Shown: positions 5,249 to 5,561 of the stretch, piece by piece
Numbering within the stretch: position 1 is the stretch's first letter
How the letters are laid out: each line of letters starts with the position of its first letter
From: Microbacteriaceae bacterium
Lineage (GTDB): Bacteria; Actinomycetota; Actinomycetes; Actinomycetales; Microbacteriaceae
Reading direction: 5' to 3'
Assembly: GCA_011620705.1 (NCBI GenBank)
Contig: WOYR01000229.1
Coordinates: 1 to 5,561, forward strand
DNA length: 5,561 nt
Made by a program: the position numbers and the translations under genes
The notes under the pieces: generated by a model
Told to the model about the DNA's origin: nothing
The model's input: only the letters and a program-made list of their open reading frames with translations
Databases searched by the model: none

Positions 5249-5561
5249 TCACGCAGTTTTTTCAATTTCGCCAGGCTGCCATGTTTTGTCGAACCACGCC
5301 TCGAGCGGGCCGTAAATCCGGAGCAGTGGGAACCAGCTTTTGTTCGGGACGGTTTGAATCCAGTTCGACTCATAGCCCGCAGGTGCCGTCGGACCAAACC
5401 ACAAGACGATGGACCCGTCCGGCTCGGGTTTGACGGTGCCGCTCAGACTCATCAGGCTCGGGTGGGGGTTGTCGGTTTGCAGCAGCGATCTGGTCTGGGT
5501 GTCGTAGATGTCGAGCGACCAGAAGTTCTTGGCCGGCGGATTCGGTGGCAACACGAGACGA
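5249..5561 (-). CDS. DUF1254/DUF1214 family protein, C-terminal part
   Basis: The minus-strand frame is open from the right window edge to TGA at 5251-5249 and encodes about 103 residues. It shows the classic DUF1214 C-terminal pattern in order: FWSLDIYDTQTRSLLQTD, PDGSIVLWFGPTAPAG, SNWIQTVPNKSWFPLLRIYG and LEAWFDKTWQPGEIE. Full proteins of this family, with an N-terminal DUF1254 domain, are usually 350-500 residues, so most of the gene lies right of the window. The GTG at 5554 is internal, because family similarity continues upstream of it. Function is poorly defined; many members are exported or cell-envelope proteins. The gene converges on the PIN operon and seems an ordinary neighbour of the mobile region. 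Confidence 0.85.
   Translation of the reverse strand, partial: RLVLPPNPPAKNFWSLDIYDTQTRSLLQTDNPHPSLMSLSGTVKPEPDGSIVLWFGPTAPAGYESNWIQTVPNKSWFPLLRIYGPLEAWFDKTWQPGEIEKTA

Noticed and set aside
5340..5366. tRNA-like T-arm sequence (GGTTTGAATCCAGTTCGACT)
   Set aside because: It lies inside the well-supported DUF1214 coding frame, and no acceptor, D or anticodon arm can be built around it.
1..5561. CRISPR array, rRNA or replication origin
   Set aside because: No series of regularly spaced repeats, no rRNA-like segments and no iteron or DnaA-box cluster were seen on reading the window.

Overview
The DNA is GC-rich and its coding regions prefer G/C at third codon positions, with GTG as well as ATG starts. 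Together with the protein families present (a DUF3800-like protein, a DUF1254/DUF1214 protein, IS5 and IS256 transposases of actinobacterial type) this points to an actinobacterium, most likely a Mycobacterium/Mycolicibacterium, Gordonia or Rhodococcus relative. The density of broken mobile elements indicates an accessory region such as a genomic island or plasmid.

Layout, left to right. Bases 1-101 may hold the 3' end of a plus-strand gene. Bases 102-393 carry no convincing gene, only a strong hairpin beyond the end of the next gene. A minus-strand DUF3800-like gene (394-945) follows a minus-strand winged-helix gene of which only the 3' end is left (1022 to about 1252). That gene is cut by an IS5-family remnant (about 1253-1904, minus), which abuts the 3' half of an IS256-family element (about 1905-2551, plus). 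Each insertion sequence has lost its N-terminal coding end at the shared junction and each carries a frameshift, so neither is autonomous. Beyond the IS256 right end there may be a small truncated minus-strand ORF (2523-2708) and then a rho-independent terminator (2737-2760).

The most interesting part is 2880-4715, an intact, tightly packed plus-strand operon of three genes with 4-bp start/stop overlaps at both junctions: a small XRE-type HTH protein, an ImmA/IrrE (COG2856) zinc metallopeptidase with its HExxH motif and downstream Glu, and a PIN-like nuclease with all the expected acidic positions. A good promoter (TCGACA, 17 bp, TACACT) precedes it. An 8-bp inverted repeat overlaps the -10 element and ends in the ribosome binding site, as expected for autorepression by the HTH protein. 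The inferred working model is a toxin-antitoxin-like or phage-defence module. The HTH protein would repress the operon and perhaps restrain the PIN nuclease, and the metallopeptidase would act as the sensor or switch.

Downstream, 4716-5248 has no confident gene. It contains a near-perfect 26-bp palindrome (two 12-bp arms, 2-bp centre) sitting on a plausible promoter. The window ends inside the C-terminal DUF1214 part of a minus-strand DUF1254-family gene (5249-5561).
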